A stretch of DNA of 64,000 nt from Stromatinia cepivora (lineage: Eukaryota; Ascomycota; Leotiomycetes; Helotiales; Sclerotiniaceae). How positions within the stretch are numbered: position 1 is the stretch's first letter; the number at the start of each line of letters is the position of its first letter. Of the stretch, positions 37,212-49,936 are shown one piece after another. The translations under genes were made by a program, and so were the position numbers. The stretch lies in contig RCTD01000019.1 of the NCBI GenBank assembly GCA_014898415.1, forward strand, positions 124,001 to 188,000. The letters run 5' to 3'. Below the pieces are notes generated by a model. That model saw nothing but the letters and a program-made list of their open reading frames with translations, did no database searches and was not told where the DNA came from.

Positions 37212-39647
37212 AAAGAGAATATATAGAATTGAATTGATGACCAAAAGGATACCTTTAGGATACTCAAGGATGCTTTCGTATTAGCACCGATTCTCACAAT
37301 GTTCGATCACTATTATTGTACAATTGTGGAAACAGATGCTTTTGATTGAACAGCAAATAGTATCCTTTTATAGTATAATAATGAAGATCTATTGCAATTA
37401 ATCATATACTTTTCTTCGAAATATAATGTTGTCGAGTATAATTATAAGATCTATGATAAAGAATTGCTCGTTATTATCAAATCCCTAAAGAAATGGTAAT
37501 CCGAACTATATAGAATTTAGGAATCATTCGAGATTATCATTGATTATAAGAATCTGGAATACTTTATATTTATTAAGATATTAAATCAATGGTAAGTTTG
37601 ATAGATCGAGTTCCTATTCGGCTTCAATTTTTGTATTGTGTATCGGTTCGGTTATAAAGTAGTTCGCTTTGATATATTGAACTGGAAAGCTGAGGATCGA
37701 TCGGTTTATACTGATCTTAATGATAATTGTATAAAGAATTATTTACAGATTATTCTGTTGTAGAGGATGTTCGATTCAATTATATTTAAAGATTTCATCA
37801 AGTAGGTAAACAACGATATCGATTTTATTGTAGCCTTTATAAACATAATCATCCCGGATATAAAGAAGCTGATCGATGATCTAATCGACAAAGTTTACAA
37901 ATCATCCAAGCTGATCATTATTATATATACGATATTTTAAAACCCTATTATTTGTTATTGGCTGTTATTTATATATAAGGATCTGCGAATTGTTTTATAA
38001 GATTGCAAATTTCTTAATAATAAAATCTTTTATTAAAATCATTTCTTTATATTTTTTGTAGCCGAACTTTGTATATAAATTATATATTGAATATATTCTA
38101 TAAGATCTATTGGATATTCTGATTAGATTAAAATAATTGATCTTGTTTTTTGTATCTATTAATGGCCCAATATGACAAGGGAAATTGAGGCCTTCGTATA
38201 AGTATGCCAATTTTGTTTCTGAATAAAAGCTTTTCGGTTAACAACATTTGGATTCCTTGAACTATTGTTGATCCTGTTTCGGTTTTGGTCCAATATTTCA
38301 ATTGATTATATTATACTATTATTAATCAGTATATACTATAAAAAGAAGTATCAGTATATTATTATTGTTGTTTATTATTTAATCAAAATATATTATTTTA
38401 TATCTATAATAGGATTATTTGTAGAAGAGTTAGCAGATTGATTTGTGGAAAAGGTTTATTGTTTATATAATATATTTGATAATATTATATCTGATAAGGG
38501 TATATAGTTCATATCTGAATTTTGGAGATATTTATCTGAATGTTTTTTCATTATCCTTAAACAATCCTTTTCATTTTATCCGGAGTCCAATGGATAAATG
38601 AAGCGAATCAATATTATAATAAAGTAATATTTTAAAGCTTTTATGAACTTTCATTAGGACGATTGATATAATTGATTCCCGCTTATGGAATTCGTATTGA
38701 ACAATACTATTTCTGAGATCACTAAAGTATCTCTGTTTTTTGTTAATTATAGTTTTCATTTATATTTCAGCATCGAGTCCTTTTTATTTGTACCTTCGAA
38801 TTTGTTACATCAAAGACGATATGAATTTCTGAAAGCGAATGAGATTGCCGATCGTTTCGATTTTATCCTAACAAAACTGAAGGCTTTCGTGGTGTAATCT
38901 ATTCAGAAGTATAAGGATAATGCTAATAGAATCTGTATTGATGTTCTATTGTATTGAGAAAGTGATAAGGTATGGATTAGTATTAGGAATATGAAGATTA
39001 ATTGATCAATGAAGAAGGGCGATAACAAATAGGACGGGCTTTATAAGGTTCTTAAGATTTACAAATATGTTTGCTTGCTTCAATTCCTGGCTAGTTTCAA
39101 GATCTTCCTGGTGTTCTATAACTCACTGCTTCGATCGCTTCACCGATCGTCAGGACTATCAGGCTAGGAAATTATCAATGCTTTCGAATCACGATGAAAT
39201 CTAGGATATATTCTTGAGAGGGACGATGAAATATATGAAGAAATAGAGTGATAGGAATTCGAGAAGATCTTCGATTGTTATAATGAAGATAAACTTCATT
39301 ATCAAATCAAATAGAAATACCATCCAGTTTTATAGCAATTCGCCAATAACCTTCAGGGTCAGAAAGACATGATCATCGCTTTCCATTTAGCGAACTTAAA
39401 CAAATCAGATTCCTTTGTTTAGATAGATTTCAAAAAACCCCTTACCCTAATAGTATCAGCACTAAGTACGATTACGATACGAAGCCAGAACAGGTCTAAG
39501 AAACTTCGATATATGATTACTATTCCCAGAAAGGTCTATTTTAATCCGATAATAGATATTAAAATGTTTTAATATTATTTTATTATTTTAAAATAATAAT
39601 TGATAATATATTGTATATTATGAATAGTCGTCTTAAACAGGGGGTAT

Positions 39648-39796
39648 TGTTATAATACCAACTATATATTCTGTAGTTGCCTTCGTACTTCAGGTATGGA
39701 CCCTTAACGTACCCTGCTTTTTATAAGTAGGGCCTCACTCTTCCATAGCTCTTCCACCCTTATGGTACAATATACATCTTTACCCGTACCTTGACA
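39648..39796 (+). mobile_element. 3' LTR of nested Ty3/gypsy-like element
   Basis: 149 bp from tgttataataccaactatat to ccttgaca, followed by the target duplication attct. It differs from the 5' LTR mostly at C/T and G/A positions in both directions, as expected if each copy was mutated separately. Confidence 0.9.
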
Positions 39797-42390
39797 ATTC
39801 TATTGTTCTTATAATCCACCTTTCCCAAAAAAAGATATAAATGAAATATAATATAAACGCTTTAAATATTTGGAGAAGAAAGCTCTTGAATATTTAGTAT
39901 TTGCAATACAAAACATCAAAATAAAAGATATCATTCATTCCAATTACACCGACTGCACTTGTATTTATACGAAACAAATCATTTCTTGTACTCCAAATGA
40001 TCGCCAGCCATTTCGACCCTTTTACAAAATTCAATGGGATCTTTTTGATTTCAATAAAGAATATAACAATGTATTATAATTTCTATTGATCAAAGAAATA
40101 TATTATAATAAGATCTTTTTATATCCAATCTACTGCAAAATATATGATAAAATATTTGCAATTATTTAAAGCTTTGTAGCCTAGATTTATCATAAATACA
40201 GCTTAACAATCGTAATGATCAAACAAGATAATGATATATCTATCATTGGAATTATAGGAGCAATATTATTTGAGAAATGGATCAAATAAGAAAGCATCGA
40301 ATTCGAATTATTCCTATTTCATATGTATGAACCCAATAAAGGATCAGAATATATAGGATAAGAAATAATCATAAAACAGATAAAAATGTAGATTACAACA
40401 AATTTATCGGACAAATTGTAAATAAAAGTGGTATAAATTATTATTTATTTATATAATATAAATCCTTTGAAGGTTAAATCCTTTAAATCATTTAATAAGA
40501 TATTCAATATATAATTCTGTGATTATTTTTGTAAAGATAATCCCTTATTTACAAAGAAAATATCTAATGATTTCTATCCTAATTGGAATAGAATCTATAG
40601 ATATAAATATCAAATTTACTTTTTGGATAAGAATAAAAAAACTGGAATTAATAAGAAATAATACAAAATCAATCCTCGAATATATTAGATATTTAATGGG
40701 CTATATCCCAGGCATATTGATTTACCATATATGAATACCCAAGCTCGATAGAATTATTGTTATTCGAAATATAACATTCAATAAGGAATTCATTTATCAT
40801 ATGGATTTTATTAATTAAATAATTGATATTCATATTACAAAAGAGTTTAAGCAATTTATTAGAACCCTTGATCTACAAAATTATATCGAATTGGACGGGA
40901 CGATTATTCAAAACGAGGATAATTATAAGGACTTTATTCATCTATTTATTTTTATAGATCGAAAAGTCTTTGATTCATTTATTAAATGTATTTCAGATTT
41001 ATTATTTACAAACGAATTGATCTCGGGGGTAGATGTAAATCTAAAGGGTAATAATAGGAATAAAGAAATCGATCTAGAATTATTCAATCTATCTAATCTT
41101 TTAGATAATAAGAATAAAATATATAATAAAGATATATGAATATTAATCGATCCTTTTATTGGAGAAATTAAAAAAACTGATTTTTTTATTAAAAAGCAAT
41201 TATATTTTGTGGATAAAGATATTGATATTGTTTAAAAAGATGCTCATAACAATAATACAGATCTCGATCTCATCGAATATATTAATATAGGGAATATAGA
41301 GTATGAGCCTATTAATTATACTATTGAAATTCTTTGTGGTATATACGAAAATGATTCAGAGATTGCTTCAATCGATCAACCTCAATATTCCAAAAGGAAG
41401 TATATATACTGGAATGATCAATTAGAGTATTTTGTAAAGGAAATCCAATTATTATAAAGATTACTATATCTTATATATTCATTTGATCAATTTATAAAGG
41501 ATTTATGGATTTATAATCTCAAATAGATACTTAAAAAAGTTTGTATTATAAGGATTGAAATACCTAGGGCTTAGATCAATCCATCTGAATTTCAATTATA
41601 CGATTATCATTCAAAATTACCTCTCTTCCGGGAATCATTTGGTTCTCGTATCCTAGAGCAACCAGTACACATACAAAGGTAATTATATATACAATAATGT
41701 CATTAAAAAAACGATCCCAATACTGGATCTTATATAGAAACTATCATATCTTAAAGAACAAGTTCAATAGAATTACCTTGTTTAAACAATTTTCATTTTA
41801 TATTCTAGTTTGATCAGCAAGGAATAGACGATATAAAAGAATATTCCCAATTTGTAATAATTCATAATATAATCACCATTGGAATTGAAGCAAAACCATT
41901 ATTGCCTTTTATTTGATCTATAATCAATGGATTACAAACAATATTATTTCCTCGAATTCATACATTTGTAATTCCAAAATTACTTCGTTTTTACTACTAA
42001 TTAGAAGATCATCAAATGGGATATTAATTCAAATAGAACTATGATTTTGAGATTAATAACCTTAAAATTAGAAAAACCTAATATGAAATCGATTCTGGAT
42101 CGGAATCTTCAAAACCGATTTTTCTTTAATGAATGTTTATATATAAATATAATAATCAAGATCTAATTATTCATTGTTATTCACGTTTAGTAATACAAAG
42201 AGATCTCCAAGCTAAAAATATTATTGAGACTACTTACACCGCTATATTAACAAATCGATTATTCTAAATCGTAATAACAATCGTTATTAAATACAATCTT
42301 GAAACAAAGTAATATAATATAATCAATATTTTTGTTAATACTCTACATAATCCTTTTAATACCCTAATTGTATACTATTTATTTAATGGA

Positions 42391-42488
42391 TACAAAATCC
42401 CAAACAAAAATGTTATAATCGATTAAGCTTTATATAATCTACAAAATCCCAAACAAAAATGTTATAATCGATTAAGCTTTATATAATC
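42391..42488. repeat. exact 49-bp tandem duplication
   Basis: The 49-nt unit starting acaaaatcccaaacaaaaat at 42392 is repeated without visible change from 42441; a third partial start follows at 42490. It lies inside the degraded copia-like element. Confidence 0.85.
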
Positions 42489-45488
42489 TACAAAATTCCC
42501 TAATTATATGATTTAAGGATTTCATTTGAACATTTGAGAAACTAAAATTGATATAATATAAGGAGGAATTGTATTTATATATTAATCCAAAATATATTAT
42601 TATAATTCTTTTCTTTATAGACAACATTCAGATTATTTATTATAAGAAAAACGAATCAGTTATCATAAAGATCATCGAAAGAATCAAAACTGTATATAAA
42701 CTACAAGATCTGGGAAACATTAAATAATTTCTGAATATATATATATTCTATAATCGATCCAAAAAAAAGTTATGGTTAACTTATAATATATATATTGAAA
42801 AGATTACTAAGAAATTCAAAACAACAAATAGAACAACAAGTATATTACTCCTGATAATGGTATTTTGGAAAAATCAAGGTCAAACTCCTATATATATTAT
42901 AAAAATATATCAAGAAAAAATAGGCTCAGTATTATATACTATAATTACTATAAAAGCAAATATATTATTCGCTGCTTTATAATTGAACTATTATTTGATC
43001 AATCCATTAAGCGATTATATGAAAGCTATCGATCATTGTTTATAATATTTATAGAATATAAGGTATCTCATAATTTAATATAATAATGATCAAATACCAC
43101 AATTTCTCGTTTTCTCAGATACTTCTTTTACAAATAATCTAGATATTCATTGATCATTTTAAAAATATGTTATATCCCTTTTCGATGGTTTAATTATATA
43201 GAAAATATTCAAGCAAGATACTATAACCATTTCGATTACCGAAATAGAGCTTCTCGGAATCGAGTGTATATCAAAAGAAACCATAATAATCTTACATTTC
43301 TTAAAAAAAATCGATTTAGTAATAAAAGAGTTTATAATGATCTTCTATGATAACCAATAAATGATCAGATTGATGGTTGGTGAGAACAAATAGATCATTA
43401 CAAAATTATATCACATCGATATCTAAAATATATAATTATATTAAAAATATTCAAAAAGGAATTTTTATATAATTTATTTATTGATCATCGATATGATTAT
43501 TGATAGACTTATCAAGAACCTTATAAGACAAAAGTTCGAATACTTCCGATCCCTTTTTAATCTATAAAATATAAACAATAGGATTATAGAATTTGAATAA
43601 TAATGATTATAGAGTTTGAATAACGATAATCTAAAGCTTGTATTTCTTCCCTTTGGTATAAATGAAATAAATCCTATTTAGTATCCCAAACTATTATACT
43701 TTTCTATAATACACTCCAATTCGTGTATTTTATATTCATCGAAAAACAAAGAATAATTAAGGCCGATTATTTCTTTACTTTTCATTTTCCTATCCTCGAA
43801 GAAGAATAAATTTTTTTCTAAATTTAATAATTTGAAGTTCAAATAAAAAAGCCTTTAAATTATCTGTAATAATCAAAAAACGAAGAACAATTAAAATAAT
43901 CAAAACTATTGATACCATCAATACCACAAAAACCAAAGGACTATCCCTCCTTTCCCTTTTTTTTAGATATATTATTTATTCTTTTCTTCTTTTCTTTTTT
44001 ACCATTCTTTCTTTCTTATCCTTATTATCATTTTCCGAAATCATAATGTATTTCTTCCATTTGATTTTTCGAAAACTCTGATGAATAATATAACAAGGAA
44101 AGGAGGAACGATAATGTAAAAGTGAAAGAATAACTTTTTTTTTCTTTTCAATCTTCAATATCATTTTTATTATAATTCTATATCCCTATTTGGATTATAT
44201 AATCAATGATTAATATATTATAAAGATAAAGGGATAAATAAAGAATTTATTTTCGAATTTTGTCAATAAATAATGATATAATAATTTATTAAAAAATAAA
44301 GGAAAACTGGTAAAGGAGTATACGAATGAATACTACAATTTTAATATCAATGATTATTCAGTTTGGAAAAATCAACAAAGTATTCGTTGTAGAAATTATA
44401 TTTTCCAGCGATTAATGATTTTATATATCGAATATATAAATAATTGTTCTTTTCTTTACGACTCCTTTTATCTTTTGTTTTAATTAAAGAATCAATAATT
44501 TTCGATAATCTTTTTTCTTTCTCTTTTTTATCTAATTCATTATCCGAAAAACCTGGTATTAAAGAATCGAATGGATTATTATTATTAGATGAAGAAACAT
44601 TCCCTTTTTTTTCTTTTTCATCGAATAATCTTTGCCTTAATAATTATAAATATAGGATTAATAAAACCTTTCAATTATATAATAGAATTCAAAAATGAAA
44701 CCTACCTTTAAATTATTATTTGAATTTATAATTGGTAATTGATTACAATAAATAATAGTTTTTTTGATAAAGAAAAACGGTTTCTAAAATAAATAATAAC
44801 GCATCATTTTAGAAGCAGATTTAGTTAAATTATACTCCCAAAAATCGATATTTTGATTTGTTATTTATATTAGATTTATTAATTCTTTTTACTCGATTTA
44901 TTGATTCTTTGAAAAAGTATTGGGATCTTTTTTTATATTCGATTCTTTCAAAGCTTTCTTTTCAGCTATTGTTTGTTTAATACGACTAAGATTCGCTTGT
45001 TTAGCCTTCTTAGACCCCGAAATCTTAGATATAATAATGATCAATAAAAGCTTGATTAAGACAAAAACGAAAGTGTGAAGAGGGGATCTATATACTTTTA
45101 AAAAAAAAAAAAAAATTTCATTTATTTTACTTCGTTATCGCAATCAATATGCTATAGCCTAGCAATTATATACATTCTCAATTGCTATACCGCAAAATCG
45201 ATCAATCATCTGTATTCTCCCGACAAAAAATTTTCTTTTTATTGTTCAAAATCTTGATTTTAAAGAATATCGCAAATAGCAAGCCGAAGACCAAAAGAAA
45301 TTTGTGATTTATATACATTCAAATTCTTCTTTATTCTAAAGGTATCAGAATCATTTTAGGTTTATATATTATATCAATCTTTGGTTAATATCTACCTATA
45401 ATCGCCTTGTATATTTATTCACGAATTATATAAATTACCATTTTCTATATTTTTCCATTTGTTTCAAATCGCTTTCTGATCTGGGGGG

Positions 45489-45799
45489 TGTATTATAGAA
45501 ACCTTTGCAATCCTTTATATCTTATGAAGGATCAAAGTGTATACTTTTCAATCGGAATGAAGGATCTATTAACCCTTACCAATTTATCAATTGATAAAAT
45601 GATCCTGATATACTAATAAATAAAGATCTAATTTAATTAAAATGCATATCGATTAGATAATTATTCATTTGTTCTATATATATAGCTCTTGATTTATATA
45701 ATCAAGGGCAAATCATTCAATTCTTTTACTTTATCAATCACGTGTACCATTTATTCCCTGATCCCTGAAAGTGCTCTGTAATCATACTATCCCGTGATA
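45489..45799 (+). mobile_element. 3' LTR of outer retroelement
   Basis: 311 bp, direct copy of 30942-31250. It starts tgtattatagaaacctttgc, where the 5' copy has tgtcacggaaagccccgc, so it has many C-to-T type differences. It ends cccgtgata, followed by atata. Confidence 0.88.
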
Positions 45800-46929
45800 A
45801 TATATGAACCGAATTCTATTTTATTTTACGAAATTCGAAAGTGAATTTTTAAATTATATAAATCATTTAAACAAAAAAACAAAAAAACAAAAAGTATATA
45901 AAGAATCTTTGGGATTCTATTGGAAGATTAAAGAATTTTGAATATAAAAATTGTTAGTGAAGTTGAAGATATTGAATTGAAGATATTGAAGTTGAAGATA
46001 TTGAAATTGAGATTATAATGATAAAGTTTTTGATACTATCTTTGAAGAGTATAATAAGCGAATTTATATACAATAATAGCTGTATTTCTGTTTTCAAAAC
46101 AGAACCCTAACAGAATACTTGTAGTTTTTTCTTTTTGATAGAATACCAGGTTTTTTCCAAAAGGAGGGGTGAAATTAGTCCTTATATAATTTTGAAGGAT
46201 CATTGATGAAAACTAATTGCAAACAATCGGATCCACATCGGAAAATTAATGTATTAGCTGAAAACGAAACAATATTTATATTGGAAATATCATTTGATGC
46301 AAATTTGAATCGATATATTGATGGATATAATATATCTTATATTTCAAATTTCAAAAGAAAAAGCAAGTTAAAAACTCCCCCCCCCCCTTATTATTTACCG
46401 AATTTATAGGATCATTGAAATCGATAAGGATGTCGATCCAAAAAGGGAGGCATCAATATCCTCTATTTATTATATCGAAATCATATCAAATTCGAAATCA
46501 ATACTCTCTATTCATTGTATCGAAAGTATATCGAATCTAAATCGAAAGTATACATATCGAATCCGAATCGAAAGCATACCGAATCCGAATGAAAGTATAC
46601 CTACCGAATCCGAATCGAAAGCATACCGAATCCGAATGAAAGTATACCTACCGAATCCGAATCGAAAATATGCCTATCGAAATTGTACCGAAATCGAATT
46701 GAAAGTGGATCGAAAATGAATATATATATAAAGGTTTTTTAAGTGATATTGAAGAGTTTTCAAAGAAGTGAAAATGCTGAACTTCATAAAATAAAGATGT
46801 AGACATTATAATTTCATTATTGGAGGAATTATTATGGATTTAGTCGTTGTATGGAGTTCTCCATTGGAGTTTCAGCTCGGCCGATTATTGTAGAGTTAGG
46901 AATGGAGGAATTGGAAGAGTTGAAAGGGC

Positions 46930-47130
46930 TTCGATGGATCTACGATGATTCTACGAAAAGGCATACCACACAATATCGATGGTTCTACGAAAAGGCATAC
47001 CATATAATATCGATGGTTCTACGAAAAGGCATATAACACAATATCGATGGATCTACAATGACCCTACGAAAAGGCATATAATACAATATCGATGGTTTCA
47101 CAAAAAGATATATAATACAATATCGAATGA
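46930..47130. repeat. 34-bp tandem repeat, about 5 copies
   Basis: The unit reads approximately cgatggttctacgaaaaggc followed by atac(c/a)a(t/c)ataatat. One copy carries an 11-bp insertion, giving a 45-bp spacing. Confidence 0.8.
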
Positions 47131-47402
47131 TATTGGTTTTGATTGGATATTTCAATTTAAATGATTTCATTTCAAAAAATTTCAAGAATAAAAGTTTTGG
47201 AAAGAAAGGCTTTGTTACAAATCTCAATTATGAAACGAAGGTTAATTGAAAGCGGGCTGAATTATATGTTAGTTTGAAGAGTTTTCATTTATATAGAGGG
47301 GGAATTCTTTAATACAATTAGAAAAGTAATGAAAAGTTTTGATTCTAAAATCCGAACCTATAGTTATTCGAATATTAACCGATTCTTTGCTGTGATTCTC
47401 AC

Positions 47403-47780
47403 AATTTGTATATGATTTATATACAAATTAAAAAAATACGAAAATCTTGAATAACTTTTCAATAAAAATAATTAAAAATAAAATATTAATTTTTTTGAAA
47501 TCCTTAAATCAAATTCTATAAAGAAAATAAATTTTAGAATTTTAGAATTATAAATAAGATTTTATTTATTTTTTTAGATTTTATAAGAATTAAAAATCGT
47601 AATATTTTTAATAAAAGATTTTCTGTAAATTATAAATTTATATTGTAAGATTTTTTAAATTTCTAGATCTTCAAATATCTTATAAAAATTTATATTTTGT
47701 TTTTAATAATTTTTGTTGAAAAGTTATTTCAAACTTTTGTATTTCTCAATTTGTATATAAATTATATTTGAATTAAAATT
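47403..47780. repeat. imperfect inverted repeat in AT-rich DNA
   Basis: The arm 47403-47465 (acaatttgtatatgatttat...) is matched in reverse complement by 47717-47780 (tttgttgaaaagttatttca...). Probably the core of a foldback element. Confidence 0.55.
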
Positions 47781-48180
47781 AAAATCAAATTTTTAATCTT
47801 GAAAATTTCAATAAAATGAAAAAATAAAATTATGAAATTTTAGAATTAATTGATACCTATATAAAGAATCTATAATTCAAATTTCAATAAATTATATTGA
47901 TTTATTATAAAGTTATTAATAAATGAAAATCGTGATTTTTGGTACAAAAAAATGGCCCAAAAGAGGGGTGGCCCAAAAGTAGAGTAATTGATTTAATATT
48001 CATCTCATGATAATCTCTATCATTCCTTTCTCTTTATAAGTTTCATCTATTTGTATTTCATATATTAATCTCCTAGACTATAAATCTGAAATTTGAATTT
48101 CTTTTTATACAATTATCCCCTACCCCCATACAAACCTTACTTCAATAATAATATCTATATAAAAAATAAAAAACGAAATT

Positions 48181-49140
48181 TTTATTTATCCCTCTTCTCT
48201 TCTCCCTTTCTCCCCTTCTCTTCTCCCCTTCTCTTCTCCCCTTCTCCTCTCCCCTTCTCTTCTCCCCTTCTCCTCTTACTCCCCCTCATCCACAACCCCC
48301 ATCCCCCATACTCCCCCCATATCCTCCCCTTACTCTATCTAATCGAACCCCCCTCCCCCCCTCTTCTAAATACAAAACCATTTCCAAATCCCAATACCAC
48401 TTTATAATTAAAATAACCCATTCATCCATCCATCTATCCATCTATCCATTTATCCATTTATCCATTTATCCATCTATCCATCCATCCATCAATCCCTACA
48501 TAATTTCAATCTCCTGCATACAAACACAAAAATAAACGCAAACACACATACACATAACATACTCCAATATACACTCTAACTCTAACCAGCTAAACTTAAA
48601 ATATTAGCAAAAAGCACTCCACAAACACACCACTCACTCACCCACCCTCCATATCCTCACCTTATCCCCTCACGTACCATATCCTTCCCCTTCCCAAACC
48701 CCTACTCCTATACACCCCCAATTACTCAATTAACCCCACTACATCTTCTTCACCACTCCACCACTACTTCCAATACCCAATAAATCACAAGCTTAAGAAT
48801 TTAGAACTAATAATCCTGATAATCATACAACTATTATTCAATATATCTTTTTATAACATCTCTCTGATACAAAGCCACTTCATCCCCTCATCCCCATTTC
48901 CATCTCACCCTCTTCCCATCTATCACTCCCATCCACCTTCATTTTTTACCACTAGTACTACCACCACTATACCCCCATATCCCTCTATCTCCCTTTACAA
49001 AAACTCTTTCATCCCCTCCAACCTCCCTTCATCTCTATCATCTACCTAGTTCATCAATCCATCAATCCACTAACCTTTAAAATTCCATCAATCCATTAAC
49101 TAATCTCTAAAATTCCATTAATAATTCCATAAACATTCAT
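48181..49140. other. strand-asymmetric stretch almost free of G
   Basis: My hand count is about 15 G in 960 plus-strand bases, while C is abundant. It includes pyrimidine runs made of about 13-bp cttctcttctccc units (48190-48285) and tccatctatccattta tetramer repeats (48421-48490). An open frame crosses it only because the sequence lacks stop-forming G and A patterns; it is not a gene. Confidence 0.75.
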
Positions 49141-49156
49141 CAATAACATTCAAATT

Positions 49157-49287
49157 CTTCTTCCTACTCTTCCTACTCTTCCTACTCTTCCTACTCTTCC
49201 TACTCTTCCTACTCTTCCTACTCTGCCTACTCTTCCTACTCTTCCTATTCTTCCTATTCTTCCTATTTTTTCTATTCTTCCTATTCA
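49157..49287. repeat. 9-bp minisatellite (cttcctact), about 14 copies
   Basis: Near-perfect head-to-tail copies of cttcctact, with variants containing tctgcctac and cttcctatt towards the right end. Confidence 0.9.
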
Positions 49288-49936
49288 ATTTATCATTAAA
49301 AATCTACTCAATCCCGATATTACATTTTAATAAGGTAACTACTTATTTACTTCTAGTAATTAAATGAAATTTAGTTTTGTATCGCATCAATACAATCCCA
49401 ACAACTCAACTCATATACTTACTTATTTATATAGATAATTAGTTTATAATCTCACAACTCTTCTTATAAATGTCTACAAACAGCACACCAAAGACAATAT
49501 ATCAAAGACAGTACATACAAATAAGATAATCTTATTATATATATTCATTATTTTTCACTATCTCCTTGATTCATCTAAAACTCTTCCACCAAAGACATCA
49601 CCTCAAGCCCCTATATAGACATTCTCCCTTCTTAAAATCCATCTATAAGAACAAATATTTTCACCCCAAAATCTCTCTCTCCCAAAAATCTCTTCCTCAA
49701 AAAATCCCCAGTATCATACTCTCAAAAGAACTTCTTCAAATCCATACTACCCTAGAAAGGTCCCCCAAGAAATCATCCCCATCCCATTCATTATGACTTA
49801 TAGTATTCGGTGGAATCCGGCCACATCATGTACAAACTAAATGTACAATGAAAATACGTATTCATGCATGTGATAATGGTAAAAATAAATATGTGCAAGA
49901 ATTGAGATTTTGTAGAAGAAATATATGAACCAAATT
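49288..49936. other. 3' flank of the GH72 gene
   Basis: No supportable gene. The low-G composition fades out here. It probably includes the 3' untranslated part of the minus-strand GH72 gene. Confidence 0.5.

Larger units (their letters stand above)
33264..39796 (+). mobile_element. nested Ty3/gypsy-like LTR retrotransposon, RIP-degraded
   Basis: 6533 bp with 149-bp LTRs and a 5-bp target duplication ATTCT on both sides (33259-33263, 39797-39801). Internal order is gypsy-like. A gag region (33540-34560) comes first. A zinc knuckle near 34690-34730 reads C-x2-C-x4-H-x4-Y, with the last Cys changed. Reverse transcriptase is at about 36400-37210 (motifs SKGFIRES, PGGGVRICQDYWGLN, FRF-like FTIRFGLFELLIMPFG, YLNDILIY in place of YLDD, and WFLGFVNFYRHFI). 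RNase H/connection is near 37290-37560 and an integrase region near 38000-39000. A purine tract aaacaggggg sits next to the 3' LTR. Stops interrupt every domain and the catalytic YxDD carries D to N. The insertion lies inside the outer copia-like element and is therefore younger than it. Confidence 0.88.
30942..45799 (+). mobile_element. outer LTR retrotransposon, Ty1/copia-like, RIP-degraded and interrupted
   Basis: Bounded by direct LTRs 30942-31250 and 45489-45799. Without the nested insertion it is about 8.3 kb. Coding remnants right of the insertion run in copia order. An integrase-like region is near 39880-40500 (for example YTDCTCIYTKQIISC). The reverse-transcriptase C-terminal part is near 42590-42840, where YVDNIQIIYYKK, YKLQDLGNIK and KLWLTYNIYIEK mirror the YVDD, DLG and KLWL.Q.YIE pattern of copia elements. 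The catalytic YVDD reads YVDN. Gag remnants may lie at 31260-33260. A purine tract (ctggggggtg) directly precedes the 3' LTR. All frames contain many stops; not functional. Confidence 0.75.
45800..48180. other. AT-rich repeat-filled stretch without genes
   Basis: No gene. It contains a gaagatattgaa(g/t)tt short repeat (45960-46010), tandem repeats at 46520-46680 (ccgaatccgaatcgaaagcata-type units) and 46930-47130, and an imperfect palindrome with arms 47403-47465 and 47717-47780. It shares blocks with 30310-30715. Confidence 0.6.

Noticed and set aside
29500..48100. CRISPR-like array or prokaryotic system
   Set aside because: Tandem repeats here have no unique spacers of constant length, and the whole window is fungal.
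48093..48407. 104-codon open frame in the C-rich tract
   Set aside because: It is built from simple pyrimidine repeats (Pro/Leu/Ser strings) and stays open only because of base composition.
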